From Anopheles merus (taxonomy: Eukaryota > Arthropoda > Insecta > Diptera > Culicidae), in the NCBI RefSeq assembly GCF_017562075.2, contig NC_054083.1, positions 12,936,107-13,000,106 on the forward strand: a DNA stretch of 64,000 bases, read 5' to 3'. The translations under genes and the position numbers were made by a program. The notes beneath the pieces are model-generated. The model had not been told where the DNA came from. It worked only from the letters and a program-made list of their open reading frames with translations, and did no database searches. Below, one piece after another: positions 37,401 through 49,208 of the stretch (position 1 is its first letter; the number at the start of each line of letters is the position of its first letter).

Positions 37401-40400
37401 AATACCGAAATGTAACGTTTAACCAGCTCCACGCTACTAGCTCTTGGGGGCGCACATCCGCTCCCATACCGAACATTAATTTGCCGACTTAATGAAATAG
37501 GGTCCGCATTCCGGCCTCGAACTCACGAGTAGTTCCTCATTCTATGGTTCCAGAGCATCCGTCCTGCTGGGGACAAAATTGAAACAGGCCCAGCTTACAT
37601 TGCTTTTATCTTGGGATAAAGACAGAACGCTACCAGCGTTAGCTCAACAGCTCCGATGTACGAGCATTCCGTGGAATGTGAGCTGTGTATGATATGTTCT
37701 GTTCGGAGGGAAACAATCCCTGCGGTTGCTGCTGGTTCTTGTTGCGGCAAGAGCAGCACTCTATCGACAGTAAATAAAGATTGTGCTACAGTTATTGGTG
37801 CAGCTTCGGTGACGGGAGTAAAGCCGATACTTCCCACAATGATAGCTCAGTCGCCCCTCAAGTTTGCTGAGAAATCCACATTTCACTCACTCAATATCAG
37901 CCATGTGTTTGTTTGTTTGCTTATTTTTCAAGTTGATTGATGTGATGCAGATAGATGATGATGGTTGGATTTAGTATATCCTTTACAATCTCAGGGTGCA
38001 ACATCCTATCCTACTGAATAATTTAAAAGTTATTACTAAGCGTTTTCTATTACAAAAGTTATACAATAGTGTTAATGAACGTAATATTTTTATGTGAACT
38101 TGGATTTAAATTTACTATAAATTGTTAAAGTTATTTAATTATTAACATGGGTTCATACAGTCATTTAGACAATTCACTCCAAAAAGACATTAGTTCAGTT
38201 TGTATAAAATATTACAATTATTAACTATATTATCATCAATATCAAACTCAAACATCATCAATATGTTAAAATGAAATCGTTTCATCATACAGTGTAGTGC
38301 AGTGTAATAAATAATAAAACCCATCCACTAACTATCTACCCGTTGCTTATCTATCTTATTCAAACAAATACAAACACCACAAAGGCCTTCAAACCGGAAG
38401 CCACTCACGATGGAGTTGTTTCGTCCTGTTCTTTTGAATACACATTCCCCAACTGTGCGGCCAACTTGCATAGATCAATGTTGAACACAAACACACACAA
38501 CGGTTCATCTCGTTTGCAGTTCTTACAGCAAGCGAGCGAGACAGAATCAGTCAACCAAGCTCACGGCAACCGCGTCAAGAGAATACAATTGTGAAGCTTT
38601 CCTATTTGTTTCACATCTCAACGATGGTAAGACTTTGGGAGTTTTGTCCTGCCAATCGACATTGACATCGATTGCGACCATTTCCCAATCTCTTTTCCCC
38701 AATCGCACTTACTGCACCGACATTTGCCCGATCTTTTTCCCCACTACGAGCGCTACAGTTCCAAAGTCCCGCGTCGTCAGAATCTTCCCGTGCACGAGCT
38801 GGTCGGAAAGAGTTCAGGGCGCCATCATCATCCTTGAGTGCGCGTTCGCCGACTGCAGTCCCATTTGCCCTCGCATCTACGTTCCTTTGTCGTACGTGGT
38901 CGTTAGTTCATTTGTTTGTGTACCGGAGACTACCCGCTCCAGGTTTTCCTTACATCCCAGTGAGCTGCACACATCCTGCCGATTCGAACGCATCGTGCCA
39001 CACCAGTAGAGCTGGGGAGCAAATATTCCGTTCACATATAACCTATAATGTTTGTTCATACATACAGTTTGAGATGAACATGAAAACTACAGCAACACTA
39101 TAACATTATGTGCACTCTGGGTAGTATATTTGTACGACAGCAGTGGCTGCCTCCGAGCTTGGTGGTCGTGCGCGCGTGTAAAGCTATAGAAAGCGGGAAA
39201 CTAACTCCACCGAACAGGCACTAGGGAAGGGCCACCGCCCGTCCGGACATTATGTACGACCGGAGGAGACACATGTACATTTTTGCTACTTTTGCTTCTG
39301 CGTTTGGCTCCAGTTCGACCTGCTTCGTGGCTAGAAAGGCAACCCAGAATACCACCCCTCGTGTCCCATTCCAATGGCAAACTAGATGCAGTAGCGGATA
39401 GGATCCACCGACCCGCGGGGATATGGGCGTACATTTCGTACCACATTGCGACTGAAATGTCCGTGAGGTAGTTATGGCTGGCGGTACGACAACAGACCAA
39501 AGGGAGGGTGTGCTAAACCATGCTTTTAGCCATCGTGCTCATCCACCATCGAGCATTTTGCCACTACGGATTTAGCTGTATTCAGTGCATGAAAAGTAGT
39601 GAATATCGTTGGCACACTGTTCGGAGAAAAAATGCAGCTAAAATGAAAAGATTTCATTCACATGTTTTGGTACTATGATCGTTTTTGCAGCTATTGTTTC
39701 ATGTTACGTCATTTTATTTATTTAATGTTTATTTAAAAACAAACTCAAACGCTTTTATTTTTAAAAGAACATCTTTTTCAAAAAATATTAGTAAGTTTTA
39801 AGTAAAAATACAACTATCGACATGGTCCAACAAACTTCACACTCAATTGCTTCGTTTGCCAAACGGATAAAAATGGACTAAATCCATTTACGTAAAACCC
39901 ACCATCCCCCTAGGTGCCTTGACGCCATCTTCGCGCGAGGAATACTGCGGGATAAAATGTGACCGTGCTATGTACAGACAAGCAGTGCTAGACCAGGGCA
40001 AAGAAGTGGATTCTCATACCCATCTTCTGCTAGCGCCGTGGCCACTGCGAAACAGTACGACAACCGACCGGGTGAAATGATAAAAAGGTTTCGAGACTTA
40101 ACTTTATATTATTGAGCTTTGTTCAACACCATTCTGGCCGGCTTCCTGCACGCCGATGCAACGCCATCCGCTCGGAAGCACGATTTCTGCTGGGGTGGTA
40201 CAAATAAATGGGTGTTGAATATTTGCCCTGAACTTCGTAATTGCAAAATCCGGAGCCTCGGTCCCATGTCCGCTTTAGGGTTAAAAAGGATGAGAACAAA
40301 CCAAACGACGGTGTTTTGATGTTCGAGACTAAACTGAGCACCATCCCTTGCTCCATTCGATAGGGATGAACCATCGCCATTCCTTTGCCTTGGTTTTTGC

Positions 40401-41287
40401 TGCACGAGGATGGAACAAGATACGTGCGACTCAATCGGTTACATTCGGCAGCTACTGTGTAGTTTCGCTTCCTGTTGTATTCTTACGATTGCCTGCCCAC
40501 GGTACGGTCATGTAAATCGAAATGCTTTCCATGCTTGAGAAACTAATGAGCACAACGTTTAATCGTGGGAAATTGTAATCAATTTGTTACAAAAGTTTGT
40601 CAGATTTTTATGCATTTTTAGATAAATTGTTTTATTTTAAATAATTTTAAGAGCAATTATAAATTAATTAAATTACTTGCACTTTTATTTTCTCTTAACG
40701 TATTTTAAGAAAAAAAAAGGTTTATTCTGTATTACGATAAATAGCATAATTTACATTTTAGTTATTTTTAATACTTAGCAATCGAAAACAAATTATCGAG
40801 TCAACATTACTTTTGCTACTTATATCAAAGCAAAGTATTTTTCAGTTACTATTTATTATTATAGAATCTGCAAAAAATTGAATTCTAGTTCTAGTGACAT
40901 TGTAAGCTATCTACCATTTCATTTGTGTTTTTTTTTTGCTGACTGACTCATTTGGCTCACCCATTAACCCGGTCTGTCCAGGAGTGCACTCGTAGGACAT
41001 CAGGTCAAAAACACACCATCGGACAAACAGAAGGACGACAATACGAATAGAAAAATCAATTTCAACTTGAGCAAACTCTGCCACACGACCGCTCCCGCCT
41101 ATTAACAGGCACACTAGACGCCAAACCATTAGAGATGTTAATCAGGTCTACTGAATGTTGTTTTGGCAAGAAAAAGTTTACCTTTTCCCGCCCACCGCTC
41201 GATGCGGCCGTGGCAAGTGAGATTTTAAAAGGCCATTTCTATCGCCGTTTACAGTTTCTAAGGCCTTACTTTATTTTTTCTTCCTAG
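34479..41287. other. Stretch without a supported gene
   Basis: AT-rich at 36830-37290, 37980-38340, 39600-39840 and 40550-40910. GC-moderate between, with overlapping frames of up to 143 codons (38672-39103) and no domain. The candidate exon at 36347 is listed separately. Confidence 0.5.
36347..36470 (+). other. Candidate terminal exon, Lys/Arg-rich
   Basis: A long T-run acceptor (TCTTTTTTTTTGTTAG) ends at 36346. One frame then stays open for 40 codons: FGHSSVNRNKAKKKKRTQRI, followed by a stretch ending RKVAFMPS and a TAA stop at about 36468-36470. The two other frames are also open for more than 25 codons, which lowers the weight of the observation. No poly(A) signal was seen close by and no family is recognised. 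Confidence 0.12.
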
Positions 41288-41398
41288 TCCTATACCCTCC
41301 TTCTAAAACGGATTCACATTCCAAACAGTGTGAAAGAAAGAGCGGATCCTTTTCCACCTAGTAGCCTATCGCCCGCTCGTCACGCAAACGCACGTGCA
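41288..41398 (+). other. Candidate internal exon, 111 bp, phase 0-0
   Basis: An excellent acceptor (TTTATTTTTTCTTCCTAG, ending 41287, with a branch-like TTTCTAAGG upstream) is followed by exactly 37 open codons and then a GTGAGT donor at 41399. Only one of the three frames is open across the interval. The peptide begins SYTLLLKRIHIPNSVKERAD, is basic, and has a Pro/Ser-rich second half. No family is recognised. It has the same phase (0-0) as the candidate exon at 59542, so the two could be spliced together in frame. This rests on splice-site quality and an open frame alone. Confidence 0.22.
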
Positions 41399-44213
41399 GT
41401 GAGTTTTGTCCCCCGAGCGAGATGAAATTGTAACCAGTATCGTTTTCGATCTAATCCCTAAACCAGAAGTTTCATTTTGTCGCTTGAACAAACACTCACT
41501 ACTACAAATAAAACATGTTTAACATTGTCTAGTCATTGGTTTCGTTCCGTCCACGGTGCGGTGGGTGTCAGGCTATCCCTTTCTGCGCATGTGTGCGTGC
41601 GTGTCCTGGGTGGATGTCCGGGCGTTGTTGTTGTGGTAAGTGACACCCTGTCCTGCGTGGGTGTAACGTTTCCGTTCACAAAAAGGGACACTTCGCTGCA
41701 GGACAGCATCGCCACCGCTGTTGCTACTGCTGCTGCAGCAGTGTCCGCCTTATCAGCATCTAAATTAGATCAGGCGTTGTGTGTCCATAAGTATCGATAC
41801 AAACACGAACCCCTCGGCTTATGCGGCTCGGCAGGATTGAGCGCTTTGCCCCAGCAAAACGATGACACTCGAAACGTCGAGGAAGTTTGCCTTAGCCTGA
41901 CGACGGTGGGTCTTCAATCCCTACCGAAAATGAAGCTTACCCCAATCAGCTTCTTCGCCTGCTAAAATAACGCCCAACGACCATCGGTAAACATGGCAGC
42001 TGAGGTTTTGGCTCTGCCAGTTCTATGCACGGCATCCGAAAAACCAAAACACTTTGCCAGCCAGTCCAGCGGGCTGCGTGATAATGGAGTCGTTAAAGAG
42101 GCTGGGCGAAGTACTGTGTCCTAAGGGATGTTTTTAATGAAATGAATGATTAAATCAAGGTGATAAGATAATTCCAAATAATGAGGGTGGATATTTTAAT
42201 TATTTCCTTTTTTTCACATTAGTTTGTTTCATCCCATTTCTCACAGTTTTAAGATGCCGTAAGACACATGCTTTTAATGTTACGAAACATTTGCTTTGAT
42301 GATAAGAGAGAACAATGCTCACCAGAAGTACACCTAATCATACTTTGAAATGACACGATGACTAATGTTAAATGAAGTTTTTCTTCAGGATAACTAAAAC
42401 GTGGAGTTAATATCAATAGAATCTTATTTTACATTTATGTGTCTCAAAAATGTCAGCTATCCTGCTTCAATATTTACCAAGATTATCAACATAACATTTT
42501 GATTCTATAAAACCTTGTAAACTCATTCTTGTCAATAGCATGCCAAAAAAGGAAATCCTAAATTTCGTTGTTCTATCATAAAACGCATTTGATTTCACTA
42601 GCATCGTAACACGTTGTATGAACTGAACTGGTCTGTTTTGTAAACACAAATCCCACGGCGGTATGCTCGACAAACTCCATTTTGCAATACACGTATACAA
42701 GCTAAGCGAATACTACTCTGGACTTCATTTCCGCAGCGGGAAGGGAAAACGAAACGAAACCTAGCTAATACACAACATGCCCATAATCACAAAGAAGATT
42801 AAGCCGGTTGTCAGTGGAGCAAAACGTAGAAGCGGCCACGCAAAAAAACCCAACACCAAGCAGAAAAAGTATTGCCTCTATTTATTTAACTCCACACTGC
42901 TACTATCGTCCCGCCCGCCTGCACACGAGCAGATCTTTCGTTAGCGGGAAATTGTTTTTCCGGCGATCACTTTATCGCCATTCCACGGCCATTGGCTCTT
43001 GGATCGTTTTGTCCCCTTCGCTCCTGGTGGGAGATAAAAACAACTTCCCTTCGGATAAAATAAGGGCGGATCGCATCCCATCCCGTGGGCGAACATTGTC
43101 CTGTCGCTGTATAGGTAGCGCTGCCCGGCGAGTTGGTGTGAGTCTATACGCTTCACGCCCCTGTTACGTTCTCCCCACTGGCCCGGCACATCCATCCTAA
43201 CATGCTACTCTCAGCGAATCTGTCAGTACTTAATTCTACAATATCAAATGATAACACGTTTTCTTTGTGTTCAGTTTGTACATAAAATGACTTCACTCCT
43301 CCAGCCGTTCCCTTAGTGTAAGGGGGGGAAAAACAACGTAGGAAAAATGGAAGCGTACGGTTTCAGTATCATCGTACAAGGAAAAACAACTTCTTAGGGA
43401 GTTCCGACTCAGTGGCCAAGCATTGGCACAAAACCCAATGGTGGAGCAGCAAAACCGGCACTGACAAACAATGTCAGCATCAGCACCAACAACAAAACCT
43501 TCACCGTTGTCTTTATGTGTCATTGAAAGAAAATATAACACAAATGAACACTAGAAAAGTTTTTTACCACCATCGCCACCTCTCCCACCCAGGGCAGAAA
43601 CTGGACGCGGTCACCGCGACCATGGCGGATACCGTGCAACATGGGGGCGGCACTTCGTGCGATGAAACAAAGGAAAAATATTGATTTTGTCATTATCCAT
43701 TTGTTTTTCCATTTGGAGACTGATTTTCTTTCTTCATTTTCCACCATCATTCTTCGGGATTGCGTTCATATTTTTTCTACGATTTTCTTTTTTTTCTCTA
43801 CTCTTATCTAATGCTACTGACTACTTTTCGTTGACATTGTGCTTCGAGTTTGGAATCCTGCTCCACACTTTGCTACATAGACACTCACGGTTTCCAGTGG
43901 TTAGAGCAGAGAGTGTGTGGAACCTAACGGACATTTAAATAACAGCACGCCCAAGATGGTCATTTAAAATGGAACCGACTGTGTAAGCGCTTGGACAAGA
44001 TCAAATGAAAGGCTAAATGCCGCTGGCTCTACCATTTGCCACCGTATCGCATTAGTGCAAGTGTTTCTAGCCGCACCGGAGCGATCAAACCAAACGGAAT
44101 GAGTGGATTAAAACAAAAACCCTAAAGCCGCACCGCACACAGCACGGCTTCGTGCCGCCTGGCAAAGTGCGTTATGTACACGACACGTAAGGATCATCGA
44201 CCATCATCTCAAG

Positions 44214-44233
44214 ATGGACACGCCGAGCCCAGG
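44214..44233 (+). other. Candidate first coding exon (start codon plus donor)
   Basis: An ATG in a good insect context (CTCAAGATGG) encodes MDTPSP plus two bases (phase 2). It is directly followed by GTGAGT at 44234. The GC-moderate 150 bp upstream could be a 5' untranslated region, but no TATA/Inr pair with correct spacing was found. On its own this is near chance level. Confidence 0.1.
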
Positions 44234-45103
44234 GTGAGTTTGAAAACCCATCCATAAACCAATACAATTTAACATGCGGAGGGCTACCGCACAGAAACCG
44301 TTCGTGCAATGCCCTAGAAAGGATAAACCACATTACCAGCTTCCCAGTTTGGCGTTTTAAAATGACAGTGAGTTAGTTTTACTATTGAGGAAATATCATT
44401 AAGAGTTCATTTAGAAAGCACACGACGTGAATGCGATAGTTTGAAAACTTCACTCCAACATAGAATCTAAAATATTGAACGAACCACATAACATGAAAAC
44501 ATAGAAAATATAACTATCAGAAAATAGGGTAACATCTACTAAAAAGCCGCTAATGACTCAATATTTATAGCACGTTTTATAATTCATTTCAAACAGTGGC
44601 TTCATTCACATACTTATTGCTGGTCCAATATAAAGCTGCTGATTTAAAAGATCTTACCGCGTCATTTTGGTCCACTTAGCTAAATAAATATTCACATCAC
44701 ATGCAAACCTGCACACCGCCGACCCACCCGATAGCATCCCGACTCGATTTACTAGTAAATCAACACTTCTAAGACCAATTACGTGACGCGCAGAGAAGTT
44801 TGATTTATTTATATTCAGCGCTTTGTTGTCTCTGGACCAACAAAATCTGTCACGCCCGGCTAAACTTATTTGCCTTAGCATCCCAAATGCTTCCCATGTA
44901 CAGATAGTGATCTGCATGTCCGAGTGCTAGTTTGGCTTTTGGGGACAAGAAAAAGCCATTCTCCAGCTGTCAATTTTACACATTCCTGTGCTCTCACGAA
45001 TGGACCTTTTTTAAGTCTATTTCTTCCTTGAAAACTACTTAACATTGATAAGATCAACCGACCGGTAAAGAGCATCCCCGACCATATTTTGCACAACTTT
45101 TCG

Positions 45104-45146
45104 GAGTACCTATCGGTACCAAAACACTCTCTCTCTCTAGGTACTC
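45104..45146. repeat. 9-bp inverted repeat with 25-base loop
   Basis: GAGTACCTA (45104-45112) pairs with TAGGTACTC (45138-45146). The loop holds a short CT run and a further GGTACC. Confidence 0.75.
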
Positions 45147-46210
45147 TACCCATCCGATGCAGCAGCTTCAGCCTGTCCTGCTACCGGACAACATGTCAAC
45201 ATGTCATTTTCTTTATCTCGAAATAATTTACTTTTGTAAATGTTTTACGACGGTTTTGGGCAACTTTCACGCTCTTCGCTTTGCGAGTAACAGCTACGCT
45301 AGTTTTTGTGTTTTGCCAGTCTGTTATCTACAAGCTCAGCGAAGGGTTTTATCCTTCCAAGTGTTGCGTTTTGCTGCTCTTTCTACCCTACCCGAGATAC
45401 GAAGTCTCTCCTTGCTCAAATTCTTTCCCCTCGAGGATCCAACCAGCATCACCATCATCACCGAAGGTATGGGGAGCGGATTTTTCTTTCGGAAAAGTTT
45501 GCCGAAAAGTCTATCAATATCCATTTAGTAGCCCAAACTGTGCTGACCTTTTTCTTATACCGAGAAAATGAACGTAAGCCACATTAGACAGGATGCTAAG
45601 TGAGGATACGAGCCCATACCCGAGAGGAACTGGACGCAAAACATGCAGGACGTCGTAAGACAGTGGACATGCGAATCTATTAAGAAAATGTATGGACAAT
45701 GTATAAGTTATGAGCACAAAGATGTTGCCCCGTATCGGACACAACACTGGTCAACAGAAAACGAGGACAAAGAAAACGAAAACAGATTGGCCCGGATTCT
45801 CAGCACGGGAAACGTGTGGCCGATGAGCCAATCATTGAGACATGAACAAGGGTCAACTACTCCACATGCTGGTCATTGCGTTTTTACGACAAGTACCGGA
45901 TCGTACCGGCTAGTCGACATAAGTAGGGTTGAATATCTTTGGCATCTGTCGCTTGTTAAGATACTGCTGATAAGATTTTCATAAATTTTCTTGAATCTGA
46001 AGCTATTTTATTCTTGGTAAGCTGATGTTAAATCTCTGCTTTATTTTTTGCTAAGATGACGAAATGGGATAAATAAAATTATATGTTTTGATCTAGTTTT
46101 GCTGATACTCGATGTAATAAACAAAATGAAACAATCAAAAAAAATTCTAAAACATTGAAAAAAGCATATTGCAGTAATTTAGAAAAAACAGCTCTCCAGC
46201 CTGATTAGTA

Positions 46211-46571
46211 TCAATGGTTCATTGAAACATATACCAGAACTAGTTCAGCTTAAAATACTTCCCAAAATAACTGATAACCTTGTAAACAGTTGACAATGGT
46301 CGAACATGTACTGAAGCCTAGCATAAAAAAGAGAAAAAAAGTTGTTCCTTCTTCAATACTAAAAGTAATAGTATTGCACATAGGATCCTCACATCTCACG
46401 ATATGCACTTTACATTACAATGCCACGATGAACTCTGCTTATAATTTCACATTACTTTTCTTTAAATATCCTGGCACTTCCAGATTTAAAAAATAGGAAA
46501 ACATTCCTTGGTAATATGTTGAATAACTCTTTCTAAGAAACAGTATGATGTTCAATGGTACATTGAAACAT
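46211..46571. repeat. Pair of near-identical 20-bp dyads 341 bp apart
   Basis: TCAATGGTTCATTGAAACAT at 46211-46230 and TCAATGGTACATTGAAACAT at 46552-46571 differ at one base. Each contains the inverted pair TCAATG and CATTGA with a 3-base spacer, resembling two facing SOX-type sites. The sequence around them is AT-rich and not otherwise similar. Confidence 0.6.
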
Positions 46572-48698
46572 CTTAAAAGCAGAAAAAAAGTTTCCAATTA
46601 AAAAGTATATTTCAAACATTTTTTATTTAGTTATGAGATGTGTGAATGTAAATGCAATTTCGACAAAACAAGTATTTTGTTAACATCTACCATTTACGAA
46701 TTACTAAACATGTTTCCGGAAACTCTGTTGATGAATCTTTTTCATTCCTGTTTATTAAACACTATATTCCTGAATTCTGAATGAATGAATTTCAAATAGA
46801 TTATAGAAATATTAAAAAATTATTTATAGTGTTTTGTCAAGGATTATAGCATTAAAATTTTCCTAATGAAAATAAAAAAAGAAACTAAACTATAAAACAT
46901 GTTTCGAATCCAAACTCACTAAAATTATCCAATATAATGAATTTATTATTGCGCTTCGAAACAGAGTTATGGACAATCTTACATGAGTATTCCTTCTAAA
47001 ACTAGAAGAACAAATAAATACATTATATTATTCGCCTTAAGGGCTTAGCAGCTTTCATTTGTAATCAAAATGCTTAGGCTAGGCCTAACTTAATCTATAA
47101 ACTCTAGACAGCGACGAATTAATTTGGAGTTTTGACATCATTGCAAAAACCAAACGCTGAACTCGATGTACAAATATGGACACAATTTAAACATTTATAT
47201 GAACATTTATAACATTAATTTTATTATAACAGTCTGAAGAAATACAACAAAGACTACCAATCAATAACAAAGGGTCTTCATTTCTATGTTAGTCAACCTC
47301 CAAAATTTCAATGAAAATCGAACACTGTTTCTTTGCCGGTACGATATACATTCTAAAAGTAACGAGCAACACTGAAAATGGTTTATTGCGAAAGTTCGGT
47401 TTCATAGTCAGCTCCCTGAAGAGAACTCCGTACATCTCTACCTCTTGCTAACCCTGCGCGATGGTTACAACATTTATCGGTGAATCCATACATGCCCGTT
47501 CTACGCCCAGTTTCTCCATCGACTGTGTCATACCGCGGTAGTCTCACCGCGTTTTCATATCGCGGGAATGTGTAGGTACATTTTAATACATGCCAAATCT
47601 GCTCGGGCGAATATTACAAACCCACAGCCGGCCGACCACCGACGTCCGACTTGCAAACGGCTGGTACAATTGTTGCCGAACCGCAACAACGATGCTCCCG
47701 CACGCCGGATCAGCATGGAAAATCCGCGCCTGTTGGTTACTAAATCTCTACGCAAACCATGCGGGACCTCAATTGATCAGCTTTACATACGCCTGCACGA
47801 AAGGATGCGGAGTGAGAATATCATGTATTTCGATTTTTATCCAACCTTGCCCGAAGCTACTTACAAGAAGTGCAATGGAGAAAGAGAGAGACAGATAAAA
47901 CAAACAGAAGAGAACTTGTGTTTGCTTTATTTTAACTGTATAATATTGTTTTATTTTTAACACCACCAAGTAAATTATGCTTGTAGACTCTTTTTTTTTT
48001 AAAGGGAACCATGGAACGTGTCCGAGTTTGTTGTACCTCATCCCATTGCCTGACCCACACTCTCTCAATTCGCTAAAGAAACATTGCCCATTCATAACCA
48101 CAATATTGTATTTTGCTTCGAGCCTTCGCTTGATTCAATTTGGTTTGGCTTGGTTTTATTATTTTTATACACTTCTCTTGTTGTTTTGCTTTGTTTTCTC
48201 CGTTGCCAGAACGGGTGTCTCACCATCGTCATCGATGCGATCGCGCGATTGTAACACCGTCCTTCTGGTTGCAGTTAATTTTACCCGATTTCGCTCTGTT
48301 CAGTGTGTAAATTGTGTTTCTTTTTTACATAAATTTTAAAATAAAGAGAGCATGTTGTGAGTAAACAGTAACAGATACAACAAAAGAGAAAGCACCCCAG
48401 CAGCAGAGTAAGGCAACGGCACCTACAGCAGTAATAAAACCTAACAAAACAAATACCGAAACAACGCTGCATTCGCGTAGCTGCTCTGGCCGTAGACGTG
48501 GGCGACGGTGTTGAAATCGTGCGCAAACTCCGAGCAACGCTGGAGGAAATTGAGGAAAAAGGAGCGTTCTGCAACACAAATACTCTGCCAATCCTGTGCA
48601 GAAAGAACAAAACATAATTCGAACCAAACAACAGCAACGGCAGCTACCCGGCATCCGTACATCCAGTACGTACAATAAGAAACAAATGGATTGATAAG

Positions 48699-49208
48699 AT
48701 GTGGGAAATGAAAATGCAGCGTGAGCGAGCGGTTATGAAAACCAACTGCATAGTTCGAGGGTTTGCGAAATGCGACAGGGAGGATGCTGCTTGCATTGCG
48801 ATGCATTTCTCTGCGCAGCGTGAAATTTTATCTGCAATAAATTCTGACTATAAATTGTTTGTAACACTCTGCTCTATCTTTCTCTCTCTGTCTCTCTCTA
48901 TATTCCTCACTCACACACTCTACCGCCACAATCTCTACCGCCGATTGGAACCTCCAGGGACCAAGACGAATTCCGGGATCCGCTTCGTGCGCTTGTACAT
49001 GGCACTACGCAATGGGGGCTACCTCGTTTTTGACCTCGGCTTGTCTAACAAGATACATACTTTTGTGCAGGTACAAGATTGGCCCCGAATCACCGAATGC
49101 TGCTCCCGAGTCAAAGTTGAACGATTTTGCATGATGGCAGATGGTCGTATTGCAATATTTTCTTGTCCTTGGTATGTTCGAAGCTGTTACAATTTCATGT
49201 ACTGTTAG
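48699..49208 (+). other. Open reading frame of 169 codons, coding status unproven
   Basis: An ATG-started frame (AAGATGTGG). The first 50 residues are hydrophilic. A hydrophobic stretch at about residues 54-75 (LFVTLCSIFLSLSLSIFL) is partly encoded by a CT-rich tract. The C-terminal 70 residues read like ordinary protein and contain six Cys. An acceptor-like TTTTGTGCAG precedes GTACAAG at about 49070. No family is recognised. Low-complexity DNA inflates the frame. Confidence 0.17.

Larger units (their letters stand above)
41399..48698. other. Stretch without a supported gene
   Basis: A 162-codon frame (41477-41965) is Val/Cys-rich because of TG-rich DNA, and has a GTAAGT at 41636. AT-rich at 42110-42520, 44340-44680 and very strongly 46000-47420. 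The GC-moderate block at 47430-48700 has overlapping frames on both strands. Confidence 0.5.

Noticed and set aside
41533..41635. Cysteine-rich exon before GTAAGT at 41636
   Set aside because: The cysteines come from a TG-rich low-complexity run and the acceptor (ATTGTCTAG) is weak.
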